Shown here: one piece after another, positions 21,220 to 30,777 of the stretch
Numbering within the stretch: position 1 is the stretch's first letter
How the letters are laid out: each line of letters starts with the position of its first letter
DNA from: Talpa occidentalis
Lineage: Eukaryota; Chordata; Mammalia; Eulipotyphla; Talpidae
Reading direction: 5' to 3'
DNA: 64,000 nucleotides
Assembly: GCF_014898055.3 (NCBI RefSeq)
Contig: NW_023601433.1
Span: 20,449,641-20,513,640, forward strand
The notes under the pieces: model-generated
Told to the model about the DNA's origin: nothing
Databases searched by the model: none
Seen by the model: the letters and a program-made list of their open reading frames with translations, nothing else
Made by a program: the position numbers and the translations under genes

Positions 21220-23681
21220 CCTGAGGAAAAATATAAGCATAACCTCGCCCTGAGGCAAGCAGTAAATCTGGGCCTTTCCAGGCTCCAGTGAGGAGGTCTT
21301 TCCATTTGACCTGAGGCAGATGGGAAACGTCAGTGTATCCCCAATGCCGCACCATAGGGGTGACACCTTTGTCATCCGAATTAAGATGATTAATTACAAA
21401 CAGAGCATGTTGCAAAAGATGTTGAGGGGAATAAACGAGCTACATTTTGTAGACGGTGAAGTTGAGTTTTTAATATTTGGTGAGTTCTTTCTATAATACC
21501 TTGACTTTGTGGATTGTAAGGGATGCCAGTAACATGAGCAATATGCCATTGGGCACAAAATGACTTAAATGAGTTGGAAGTATATGCAGGAGCATTGTCA
21601 GTTTTTAATTTTAACGGCTTACCCAACACCGCAAAACATGCAGTAAGGTGTTGAATAACATCCTTCACTGCCTCACCAGTACGGGCAGTGGCATGAACAG
21701 CATGTGAGAAAGTATCAACAGTTACATGAACAAAACAAATTCTCCCAAAAGAGGGGACATGAGTTACATCCATTTGCCAGAGAACTTGAGGCTTTAAGCC
21801 TCGAGGATTAACTCCTAGTTTGGGAGGATGATGAACATCCGGACAAGAAGGACATTCACGAACAATTTGTCTGGCTTGTTCTCTAGTAATTTGAAAACGG
21901 TGACGTAGAGCATTAGCATTTTGGTGATGAAGAGCATGGCTCTCTTGAGCCTGAGCCACCGTCATGACAGCTGGAGATTTTGTAAGTAAATCAGCCATCT
22001 GATTACCTAAGGACAGGGGTCCAGGCAGATTAGAATGACTTCTAATGTGGACAATAAATAATTTTTGTGTTCTGGCTCATAGCAGTGTTTGTAAGTGAGC
22101 CAGTAAGGAAGAAATATGGGATGACCCAGATATCAAGGCAGTTTCAATTGCCGGAAACAAAGAGACCACATATTTAGAATCAGAATATAAATTCAAAGGA
22201 CATGTGTAATGCTCTAAAGCAAGTGTTACAGCAATGATTTCAGCCTGCTGAGCAGAAATTCCTTTAGAGAAACGCTGTATAGGAGGCTGATCAGGATGAT
22301 ATACTGCCGAAATTCCAGAGGAGGAACCGTCAGTAAAAACAACGGCAGCTCCATGCAGAGGCTGTGAGGAAATAATTCTTGGAAAAGTAAAAGCAGTTTC
22401 CGTCGCAAATTTTAAAATAGGGTGCTGTGGCAGGTGGAATTTGACCTGACCAGGAAAATTGAGTAAGGCTATGCCCCAGTCATCGTCATTCTGAAGCAGA
22501 AATTCAAACTGTGTTCTAGTATATGGAACAACAATAACGGAGGGAAGTTTGGCAAACAGTTCTTTAGAACGTGTTAACCCTTTCATTATCAGAAATGCAC
22601 ACATAGAGGCGTAAGATGTGACCCTTTTTGTTGTATTGTGTGCCAAATAAAGCCATTCAAGAATACCAGATTGCCACAGGCAGGCAGTAGGTGTAAATTC
22701 AGTTTTAAGAACAAGTAATTCCCATGGTGATGAATAATCAATTTGAGAAACTCTAGCTTCAGAAAGTTTTTGTTCAACCAGATGCAGTTTTGATAGAGCC
22801 TCGGGTGTCAAGGACCGAGGTGATTTAGGGTTAGGATCTCCCTGTAATATCTGGAAAAGAGGGTGTAAATCACCTGTAGTAATTTTAAGATAAGGACGAA
22901 TCCAATTAATGTTTCCAAGTAACTTTTGAAAATCATTTAATGTGGAAAGTTTATCAAGGCGGATTTGAAGATTTTGAGTCATGATGAAATCATCATGAAT
23001 GTTTTTTCCCAAATAGTTAAGTGGTCGATCACGCTGAATTTTGTCAGGAGCAATGACAAGACCAAAGGAGGTCAGGTCAGTAATTACACATTGTAAAAGC
23101 GTTTCCACACCTTCCTTAGAGGAGTGGCTCAGGAGAATGTCATCCATGTAATGAATGATATATGCATCAGGAAATTTATGTCTGGTAGCTTGTAAAGCCT
23201 GATCAACAAATTTTTGACATAAGGTAGGAGAATTTTTCATGTCTTGAGGCAGGACTTTCCATTGAAAGCGTTGCCAGGGTTGGCTAAAATTAGCGGATGG
23301 AACACTAAAGGCAAACCGAGGAGAATCATCAGGGTGTAGTTTAATAGTGAAAAAGCAGTCTTGCAAATCAATAATTATGATATGATTTTGTTTTGGAACA
23401 GCTACAGGGGAGGGGAGGCCTGGTTGAAGGGCTCCCATGTCATGCATAGTGTCATTAATTGAGCAGAGGTCCTGAAGAAGCCTCCATTTTCCTGACTTCT
23501 TTTTAATTACAAAGACAGGAGTATTCCACGGACTGTTAGAGGGCTCTAAATGCCCTTTTTGTAATTGGTCAGAGACAATGTCATGTATAGCCTGGGTTTT
23601 GTCAGATGTAAGGGGCCATTGAGGTATCCAGACAGGATCATTGTTTTTCCTAGCAATTTTATCAGCAAATAAATTTTCCAC
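21017..23681 (-). pseudogene. pol: pol, copy B: reverse transcriptase, RNase H, integrase
   Basis: Retroviral polymerase and integrase. The first frame (23681-22077, 534 codons) has no ATG and starts at GTG, as expected for a frame reached by ribosomal frameshifting. RT shows the first catalytic Asp at ~105 (IIDLQDCFF) and YMDD at 178-181. The usual LPQG reads LPQD at 144-147. RNase H acidic residues are at ~451, 481 and 501. A stop at 22077, shared by all copies, cuts RNase H. Integrase continues in another frame, 21998-21390: zinc motif with C49 and C52, catalytic D77, D134 and E170 (exact D-35-E spacing). Its C-terminal domain is displaced into the frame 21415-21017 by a further shared shift, and that frame overlaps env. 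Confidence 0.93.
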
Positions 23682-23689
23682 AATGGCCC

Positions 23690-24469
23690 CTAAGTAAAAG
23701 CCTGTTCATCAATTAAATCAGGAGCAGTGAGAGTTAACCCCATAGATTCCATCACATCACGGCCCCATAACGAAAAGGGCAAGGAAGGAATCACATATGG
23801 CTGAAAGAAACCAGAATGCTCATTCATTTGCCAATGTAAAAGCTGAGAGCTTTGAGCTACATTGTCTGCCATGCCTAAACCAATTAAAGTAGATGAGGAA
23901 TTAGTAATGGGCCATGATGAGGGCCAGTCTTTGCCAGCTATGCATGACCTGTCATATATTGTCTGTAAAGGTCTCTGTTTTGTAATGGGCTGTGTCCAAG
24001 CCACGACCTCGGTGGAGCCGAAACCACCGTCTCCCCGTTTGTCTTTTAAAACTGGGTTTGGAAGTTTGACATAATTTAAAATTAGAATTTGAGCTATTCT
24101 TTGATCTTTGTGAATTTGAATAGTTTCCTTTAACGGACGGATCATAACTTTGACTCGGCCTGTAAAATCCGCATCCACAATACCTGGCAACACCTCAAAA
24201 TTCTTTTTGTAATTTGAACTCCAACCAATTATTAGTCCGACCGAGCCAGCCGGCAGCGGTCCCTTTAAATAAGTTTCAACTAATTTCACATCTTCTGTGG
24301 AAGACAATAAAACATCCTTGAAGGCAGCTAGATCCAAACCAGCACTTCCCAGGGTGCCCCGGGGGAGGTCATGAACTGACACTTGGGGAGGGGAATCGGG
24401 CTTAGGGGGTTGTTGATGAGACCCTCTTTCTTTTACGGGGCTGAGGGCTTGCCCCTCTGGAAGTTTTTT
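23690..24469 (-). CDS. pro: pro: dUTPase fused to a protease lacking its active site, copy B
   Basis: This frame is entered from gag by -1 frameshifting at 24463-24469 and is open to the stop before 23690; its first ATG is at 24382. Residues counted from that ATG: dUTPase motifs GSAGLDL (12-18), GWSSN (53-57, where GRSS is usual), GIVDADFTG (67-75), RIAQ (95-98) and RGDGGFGST (116-124). dUTPase hydrolyses dUTP and limits uracil incorporation during reverse transcription. The protease C-terminal part is recognisable (SLWGRDVM, 204-211). No D-T/S-G-A active-site motif is present: only ~80 residues separate dUTPase motif 5 from GRD, too few for a full retropepsin. This is the one gene with an uninterrupted frame in copy B, but it cannot supply a protease. 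Confidence 0.85.
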   Translation of the reverse strand, partial: KKLPEGQALSPVKERGSHQQPPKPDSPPQVSVHDLPRGTLGSAGLDLAAFKDVLLSSTEDVKLVETYLKGPLPAGSVGLIIGWSSNYKKNFEVLPGIVDADFTGRVKVMIRPLKETIQIHKDQRIAQILILNYVKLPNPVLKDKRGDGGFGSTEVVAWTQPITKQRPLQTIYDRSCIAGKDWPSSWPITNSSSTLIGLGMADNVAQSSQLLHWQMNEHSGFFQPYVIPSLPFSLWGRDVMESMGLTLTAPDLIDEQAFT

Positions 24470-26074
24470 GAGTCAATTGACTGTTTAGAATTAGGGGTTA
24501 ATTTATGGCCATCCTTATGCCATTTAGAACGACATTCGTTGGCCCAATGATTACCTTTTTTGCAACGAGGGCATGGGCCTGGTGGGATAGGGCGTTTAAG
24601 TTCAGCAATTACTTGGGCTTTGTTTGGGCAATTTTTGGAGGTGTGGTTTGGCTGGCCACAGCTAAAGCATGAAACCTGATTGTTACGCCGCCCATGAGGC
24701 ATTGACTGAATAAAAGTGGCAAAAGGTTGTCCTTTCATTGCTGCAGCATATGCAATGCCTTGAACAACCGCTGGGGAAGCATCTAAGCAAACTTTAATGT
24801 AATCTTGAAGTGTACCAGTTTTTCTTATGGGTCTAATTAATTCTTTACAAAGGGAATTAGCATTTTCCCATGCAAGTTGTTTAAACAACAAATCCCGTGT
24901 TTCAGAGAATTGAAGAACCTTATCCAGAGCAGTTTCTAATCTAGCCACAAAATCCTGGTACATTTCATCCTGGCGTTGGTGTATATATCGGTGAGATTAG
25001 TGGGTTTGTGCTCAGGTGAAGGTAAATTTTTCCATGAGGCAACTGCTAGTTATTAATTTCAACTAGGACATCTTTTGGAAGGGCAGCCTGTCTGCGTACA
25101 TCAGTATATTTGTCTGTTCCCATGAACATAGAAAGGGAAATTTTTTCAGCCTTGACCATATCATCATGTTCCTTAAGGAAGGCATGTACTTGGTCCTCAT
25201 ATTCCATGCGAAATAATACATACATTCCTGAAGGAAGAACAGCCTTGGCAAGATTAAGCCAATCATAAGGGGTCATCCAAGTGGCCGATAACATGTCAAC
25301 AATTTGATAAGTATAAGGGGAGTTATGTCCCGTTGTCTGAATAGCTGACTGTAATTCTTTAAGAGTTTTTATAGGAATAGCCTCCCAGGTAGGGCCATCG
25401 TCATGGCGAGTCAAGACCAGAGGTCCAGTCACGGGAAAGGCAAATGAAAAATCTCCCGTTTTACTGGCCTCTCTTGCTGATCCCAGAATGCCACCTAGGG
25501 GTCCTTGAAGGACACAATCGTGAGGAAGATATTTAAGTAATGCAGTTTTGGGCTTAGTAAAGATTGGAAAAAGAGTGGCAACTGGGCGGGAGGGTTTGTC
25601 ATTTTTGAAAGTTAATTTATCTAGCATTTCAGCATATTCATGATCATTAGGCTCATCCTCTGCATGGGAAAGGTATTCTTTTAATATAGGAGCAGAGGCT
25701 TGAGCGAGTAATGGTGATATTTCTAGGTTTTTGTTGTCTTTAGTATTATCCTGAACCTCTCCCTGTTGACTGTCCCACAATTCTGCCTCGGTGTCATCAA
25801 TCAACAAATCTCTAATTTGTACCCACAAGGACAAAGTCTGTGTGGGGACTTGAGATGGCCCATGAAGGTCAAAAAATTCTTTTACTTCTTTTCCTACCTT
25901 TTTCCAAGTTTCCAGTGACAGAGTGCCTTCTTCTGGAATCCACGGGCATACCCACATTATGAATTCATAAAGTTGTAACAAAGCTTTTTTATTTACTTTA
26001 ATTCCGCGTGCTTCAATCATATTTTTCAGTATAGAAAGAAAAAGATCTCTGTTTTTGGTCTGTACTTGACCCAT
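24433..26074 (-). pseudogene. gag: gag, copy B
   Basis: Structural polyprotein. The start is taken at 26074, where the protein begins MGQ, an N-myristoylation context, rather than the upstream ATG at 26101. A betaretroviral matrix-like region occupies residues 1 to about 95, and the capsid region begins near FPVTGPLVL (~213). The frame ends at 25046 in a TAA created by a 1-bp difference from copy C. A second break between there and 24963 is shared with copy C. The remaining frame (24963-24433) holds the major homology region (MYQDFVARLETAL) and nucleocapsid with two CCHC knuckles, CFSCGQPNHTSKNC and CPRCKKGNHWANEC. At ~547 codons in total it is somewhat short for the genus. No PPxY or PTAP late motif was noticed. 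Confidence 0.92.
24463..24469 (-). promoter_or_regulatory. Gag-pro -1 ribosomal frameshift site, copy B
   Basis: The slippery heptamer A AAA AAC is in the correct gag phase, 28 nt before the gag stop codon. The -1 frame after it is open into the dUTPase frame. Copy C has the identical site at 32375-32381. A pseudoknot downstream was not tested. Confidence 0.8.
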
Positions 26075-26560
26075 GACCTCGTGGTGCTTTTGTTCACTCA
26101 CCCAAGATCTTTATTTCAACTGTGCTGTCCGGCCCGTGTCCCTCGCGGGAACTTGCGGAGGCGTCTTAGCTAAGGTCTGTCCGTATAAACCCCGGACCAG
26201 GCTGCTCCAAGGAGCAGATGACCGTTACGCCTTATGACGTCCTCCACGGGAACCGCGGGTGCAGCCCACTCAGACTCCATAGCCCTAAGGCTCTGGAGCC
26301 GTATTCATACACTCTCACACACACTCAGCACTACGAGAATATTTACACTTAGAAGAACTTCTCACTGTCTCAAACTGATCACCCTTTATCAGCGAGCTCC
26401 GGACGCCCCAGTGAGGATTCTATCCCTGAATGTCTAAAAAAGTAGGGTGTTTTAGGAGAAATTCACTCACACACTCACACAAGAAGGAGATAGCTTACCC
26501 AATGCAACCTCTTCGTTACTTACCTCTCCTTTTGGTGAAAACAATGAAATGCAAGGTCGG

Positions 26561-26578
26561 GCCCCACGATGGGCGCCA
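26561..26578 (-). other. Primer binding site, tRNA-Lys type, copy B
   Basis: The minus strand reads TGGCGCCCATCGTGGGGC, an 18-mer differing at one position (T for A) from the tRNA-Lys1,2 site used by many betaretroviruses. It sits 2 bp downstream of the 5' LTR end CA. Confidence 0.88.
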
Positions 26579-26580
26579 CC

Positions 26581-27368
26581 TGCCGTGGACCAGCACAGCG
26601 ATGGACGATGAGGCCGTCTCAGGGTTGAGAGATTGCGCAGGGTGGTCAGGGATTCGATGAATAAATGACACACAGACACACTTCAAGAGTGAAAATCTGA
26701 GTGCGCTTTTATTAAGTTAGTGGTCAGTAATATATGTTTTTTCTAAAGGCATAGGAACAGTGAACATCAAAGAGATCAGTTTGCTCATAGGCTTAGCTTC
26801 ATTGACAGGGCAGTGATTTATGTCCGAAGATACACCTGGACCTAGCCTCATTCCTAATTGGACAGGATATTAACGCTTTCTATATTCTTGTACTAACTAC
26901 TACTACTATTACTTACTTATGTTTACTCATAATTAATTGTCATAGGAAAATTTATATTATAATGCAGTTAATATCAAAGTACTAAGGTTAAGCACATAAT
27001 AGAAAGATTATTAACCAACAATTCTATTATAACACAGTGTTTAGTAATGTTTCATTTGCATTAGCCTAATTATTAAATTACGTATGCTTTTTAATTAGCA
27101 ATCAATGACCAGAAAAAGGAAAGATTTTAGAAAGACAGTTGTAGCAAATAAAAGTTTGTGGGCCTTGAGAAAGCGAGATAAGGTTCCAGGTGGTGAGCAT
27201 TTCTTTTAATCATCTTTGTGGCAGCTTCCGGTGGTCATTATTTCTTGGCAGGCATTCGGCTTCTCTGCATCTTAGGGAGTTTGCTGTTCTCCCCTGCGCG
27301 CATGGTTCCTTGCCCACGCCGGACCTCAGGGACCATGGCAACAGCCATTAGACCTGAAGGTCACTGCA
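26581..27368 (-). repeat. 5' LTR, copy B (~788 bp)
   Basis: It ends CA at 26581, next to the primer site. The start is placed at TGCAGTGACC (27368) because this gives the same length as the 3' LTR; a start near 27250 is also possible. A polyadenylation signal AATAAAA lies at 26707-26713, followed by the R segment GCACTCAGATTTTCACTCT that is shared with the 3' LTR. U3 upstream of this is unlike the 3' LTR U3. Confidence 0.75.
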
Positions 27369-27382
27369 GGGGGGGTGCAGCA

Positions 27383-28236
27383 GAGGGCACCCCCTGTAAG
27401 CCAGGGACAAGCGGCGACCGCGGCCTATCCAAAACTGCAGGCACACAGGCCGGCGCGGAAAGCCCCGGAAAGCCAGCACCACTCAAGGGGAAGAGTCCCC
27501 AACTGGCCCCATCAGTGCTGATAAGACCCAGGGTCCGCCCCGGGCGGGAGCCTGACCCCACCCACCCGAATCTGGCTGCGCACAGGTGCACTACTAGGGG
27601 TGCCGCTAGGGGGCGCTGGTGAGGGGTTCGGGGACCCTCAGCGCCCTCGGGGCTAGGGGGACATCTGCACCCATGGGGGTACAGAACTTTCCTCCATATG
27701 TGGGAACGGGCTGTCTTCCCCTCGGGGGAAGGCTAAATCATCCTCCCGGGGCACGCGTGCACCCTCCACTCGCACTCACAGCCCCAGCGGCAGGCCTTGC
27801 GCCCCAGACACCCTAGACCGAGGGCCGGGATCCCTGTCAGTGGAGGCCACCCCCTGTAAGCCAGGGACAAGCGGCGTCCCCGGCCTCTTCCAAAAGTGCA
27901 GGCACACAGGCCGGCATGGAAGACCCGGGCAGCCACACCACTCAATGGAGAGTCCTCACTGGCCCAGCAGCGCTGAAGAGCCCTAGGCTCCGCCCCTACT
28001 GGAGCCTGACCCCACCCACCCGACTCTTGCTGCGAAGAGGTGCACATCCTAGGGCCGCCGCTAGGGGGCGCTGGCGAGAGGGTTCGGGGACCCACAGCCC
28101 CCACATGGCTGGGGCCACCCCTGCACTCATGGGGCTACGGGATTGTCGTCCCCCATGGGTGAACGGGGCCCTCTTCCCCTACGATGAAGCCCAAATCTTC
28201 CTCCCGTGACACGCCTGGACCCTCCGCTCGCACTCA
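27383..28236 (-). repeat. GC-rich array upstream of provirus B (~1.8 monomers)
   Basis: The same ~467 bp monomer family, but of the more diverged type seen at 11520-12300. It carries CTCF-like 17-mers at 27603 and 28058. It is broken by an assembly gap and matches 28607-29466 of contig C in reverse complement. Confidence 0.92.
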
Positions 28237-28336
28237 NNNNNNNNNNNNNNNNNNNNNNNNNNNNNNNNNNNNNNNNNNNNNNNNNNNNNNNNNNNNNNNN
28301 NNNNNNNNNNNNNNNNNNNNNNNNNNNNNNNNNNNN
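28237..28336. other. Assembly gap, 100 N
   Basis: Exactly 100 N at the centre of a large inverted repeat: contig B on the left is the reverse complement of contig C on the right. Confidence 0.98.
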
Positions 28337-29466
28337 CCTGTGCGCAGCCAGAGACGGGTGGGCGGGGTCAGGCTCCGGCCACGGCGGAGCCTGGGACTCA
28401 TCAGCGATGCTGGGCCAGGTGCGGACTCTTCCCCTTTGAGTGGTGCTGGCGTGCTCGGGGCTTTCCTCGCCGGCCTGTATGCCTGCAGTTTTGGAAGAGG
28501 CCATGGTAGCTGCTGGTCTCTCGCTTACAGGGGGTGCCCTACCCTGACCGGGAACCCGGCCCTCCGTCTAGGGCGTCTGCGGGCGCACGACCCCACCGAT
28601 GGGCTGTGAGTGCGAGCGGAGGGTCCAGGCGTGTCCCGGGAGGAAGATTTGGGCTTCATCGTAGGGGAAGAGGGCCCCGTTCACCCATGGGGGACGACAA
28701 TCCCGTAGCCCCATGAGTGCAGGGGTGGCCCCGCCATGTGGGGGCTGTGGGTCCCCGAACCCTCTCGCCAGCGCCCCTAGCGGCGGCCCTAGGATGTGCA
28801 CCTCTTCGCAGCAAGAGTCGGGTGGGTGGGGTCAGGCTCCAGTAAGGGGCGGAGCCTAGGGCTCTTCAGCGCTGCTGGGCCAGTGAGGACTCTTCCCATT
28901 TGAGTGGTGCTGGCTGCCCGGGTCTTTCCATGCCGGCCTGTGTGCCTGCACTTTGGAAGAGGCCGGGGACGCCGCTTGTCCCTGGCTTACAGGGGTGGCC
29001 TCCACTGACAGGGATCCCGGCCCTCGGTCTAGGGTGTCTGCGGGCGCAAGGCCCTGCCGCTGGGGCTGTGAGTGCGAGTGGAGGGTGCACGCGTGCCCCG
29101 GGAGGATGATTTAGCCTTCCCCCGAGGGGAAGACAGCCCCGTTCCCACATATGGAGGAAAGTTCTGTACCCCCATGGGTGCAGATGTCCCCCTAGCCCCG
29201 AGGGCGCTGAGGGTCCCCGAACCCCTCACCAGCGCCCCCTAGCGGCACCCCTAGTAGTGCACCTGTGCGCAGCCAGATTCGGGTGGGTGGGGTCAGGCTC
29301 CCGCCAGGGGCGGACCCTGGGTCTTATCAGCACTGATGGGCCAGTTGGGGACTCTTCCCCTTTGAGTGGTGCTGGCTTTCCCGGGGCTTTCCGCGCCGGC
29401 CTGTGTGCCTGCAATTTTGGATAGGCCGCGGTCGCCGCTTGTCCCTGGCTTACAGGGGGTGCCCTC
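28337..29466 (+). repeat. GC-rich array upstream of provirus C (~2.4 monomers)
   Basis: Diverged members of the ~467 bp monomer family, matching 27383-28236 in reverse and extending ~270 bp further. An exact CTCF-like 17-mer lies at 29229-29245. The array stops at GGTGCCCTC, ~214 bp into the monomer counted from GTGCACCTGTG. A 14-bp C-rich stretch then leads into the 5' LTR. Confidence 0.92.
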
Positions 29467-29480
29467 TGCTGCACCCCCCC

Positions 29481-30274
29481 TGCAGTTACCTTCAGGTCTA
29501 ATGGCTGTTGCCATGGTGCCTGAGGTCCGGCGTGGGCAAGGAACCATGCGCGCAGGGGGAGAACAGCAAACTCCCTAAGATGCAGAGAAGCCGAATGCCT
29601 GCCAAGAAATAATGACCACCGGAAGCTGCCACAAAGATGATTAAAAGAAATGCTCACCACCTCGAACCTTATCTCGCTTTCTCAAGGCCCACAAACTTTA
29701 TTCTGCTACAACTGTCTTTCTAAAATCTTTCCTTTTTCTGGTCATTGATTGCTAATTAAAAAGCATACATAATTTAATAATTAGGCTAGTGCAAATGAAA
29801 CATTACTAAACACTGTGTTATAATAGAATTGTTGGTTTAATAATCTTTCTATTATGTGCTTAACCTTAGTACCTTTGATATTAACTGCATTATAATATAA
29901 ATTTTCCTATGACAATTAATTATGAGTAAACATAAGTAAGTAATAGTAGTAGTAGTTAGTACAAGAATATAGAAAGCGTTAATATCCTGTCCAATTAGGA
30001 ATGAGGCTAGGTCCAGGTGTATCTTCGGACATAAATCACTGCCCTGTCAATGAAGCTAAGCCTATGAGCAAACTGATCTCTTTGATGTTCACTGTTCCTA
30101 TGCCTTTAGAAAAAACATATATATACTGACCAGTAACTTAATAAAAGCGCACTCAGATTTTCACTCTCTTGAAGTGTGTCTGAGTGTCATTTATTCATCG
30201 AATCCCTGAACACCCTGCGCAATCTCTCAACCCTGAGACGGCCTCATCGTCCATCGCTGTGCTGGTCCACGGCA
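29481..30274 (+). repeat. 5' LTR, copy C (~794 bp)
   Basis: The start is placed at TGCAGTTACC and the end at CA 30273-30274, two bases before the primer site. AATAAA is at 30140-30145, directly followed by the R segment GCACTCAGATTTTCACTCT. U3 is AT-rich and near-identical to copy B's 5' LTR, not to any 3' LTR here. The exact left boundary is uncertain. Confidence 0.75.
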
Positions 30275-30276
30275 GG

Positions 30277-30294
30277 TGGCGCCCATCGTGGGGC
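30277..30294 (+). other. Primer binding site, tRNA-Lys type, copy C
   Basis: TGGCGCCCATCGTGGGGC, identical to copy B and one base away from the tRNA-Lys1,2 complement. Confidence 0.88.
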
Positions 30295-30328
30295 CCGACC
30301 TTGCATTTCATTGTTTTCACCAAAAGGA

Positions 30329-30337
30329 GAGGTAAGT
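30329..30337 (+). promoter_or_regulatory. Major splice donor in the retroviral leader, copy C
   Basis: GAG|GTAAGT is a full consensus 5' splice site ~37 bp after the primer site, the normal place for the donor of subgenomic env mRNA. It is also present in copy B on the minus strand at 26518-26526. Confidence 0.7.
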
Positions 30338-30777
30338 AACGAAGAGGTTGCATTGGGTAAGCTATCTCCTTCTTGTGTGAGTGTGTGAGTGAATTTCTCC
30401 TAAAACACCCTACTTTTTTAGACATTCAGGGATAGAATCCTCACTGGGGCGTCCGGAGCTCGCTGATAAAGGGTGATCAGTTTGAGACAGTGAGAAGTTC
30501 TTCTAAGTGTAAATATTCTCGTAGTGCTGAGTGTGTGTGAGAGTGTATGAATACGGCTCCAGAGCCTTAGGGCTATGGAGTCTGAGTGGGCTGCACCCGC
30601 GGTTCCCGTGGAGGACGTCATAAGGCGTAACGGTCATCTGCTCTTGGAGCAGCCTGGTCCGGGGTTTATACGGACAGACCTTAGCTAAGACGCCTCCGCA
30701 AGTTCCCGCGAGGGACACGGGCCGGACAGCACAGTTGAAATAAAGATCTTGGGTGAGTGAACAAAAGCACCAGGGTC

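Larger units (their letters stand above)
18134..27368 (-). mobile_element. Endogenous betaretrovirus, copy B, complete provirus
   Basis: A 9.2 kb provirus on the minus strand: 5' LTR 26581-27368, Lys-type primer site, gag, pro, pol, env, polypurine tract and 3' LTR 18134-18924. This copy has the longest open frames of the three and is the best reference for the family here, but gag, pol and env still contain breaks shared with the other copies. The two LTRs do not match in U3. The flanking monomers are cut at different internal positions on the two sides, and no target-site duplication was found. Confidence 0.95.

Noticed and set aside
27220..27240. TGTGGCAGCTTCC on the plus strand near 27220, resembling the start of the 3' LTR
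   Set aside because: It is on the wrong strand for provirus B and lies inside the 5' LTR. It probably reflects a short inverted similarity; the LTR start was placed at 27368 by length.
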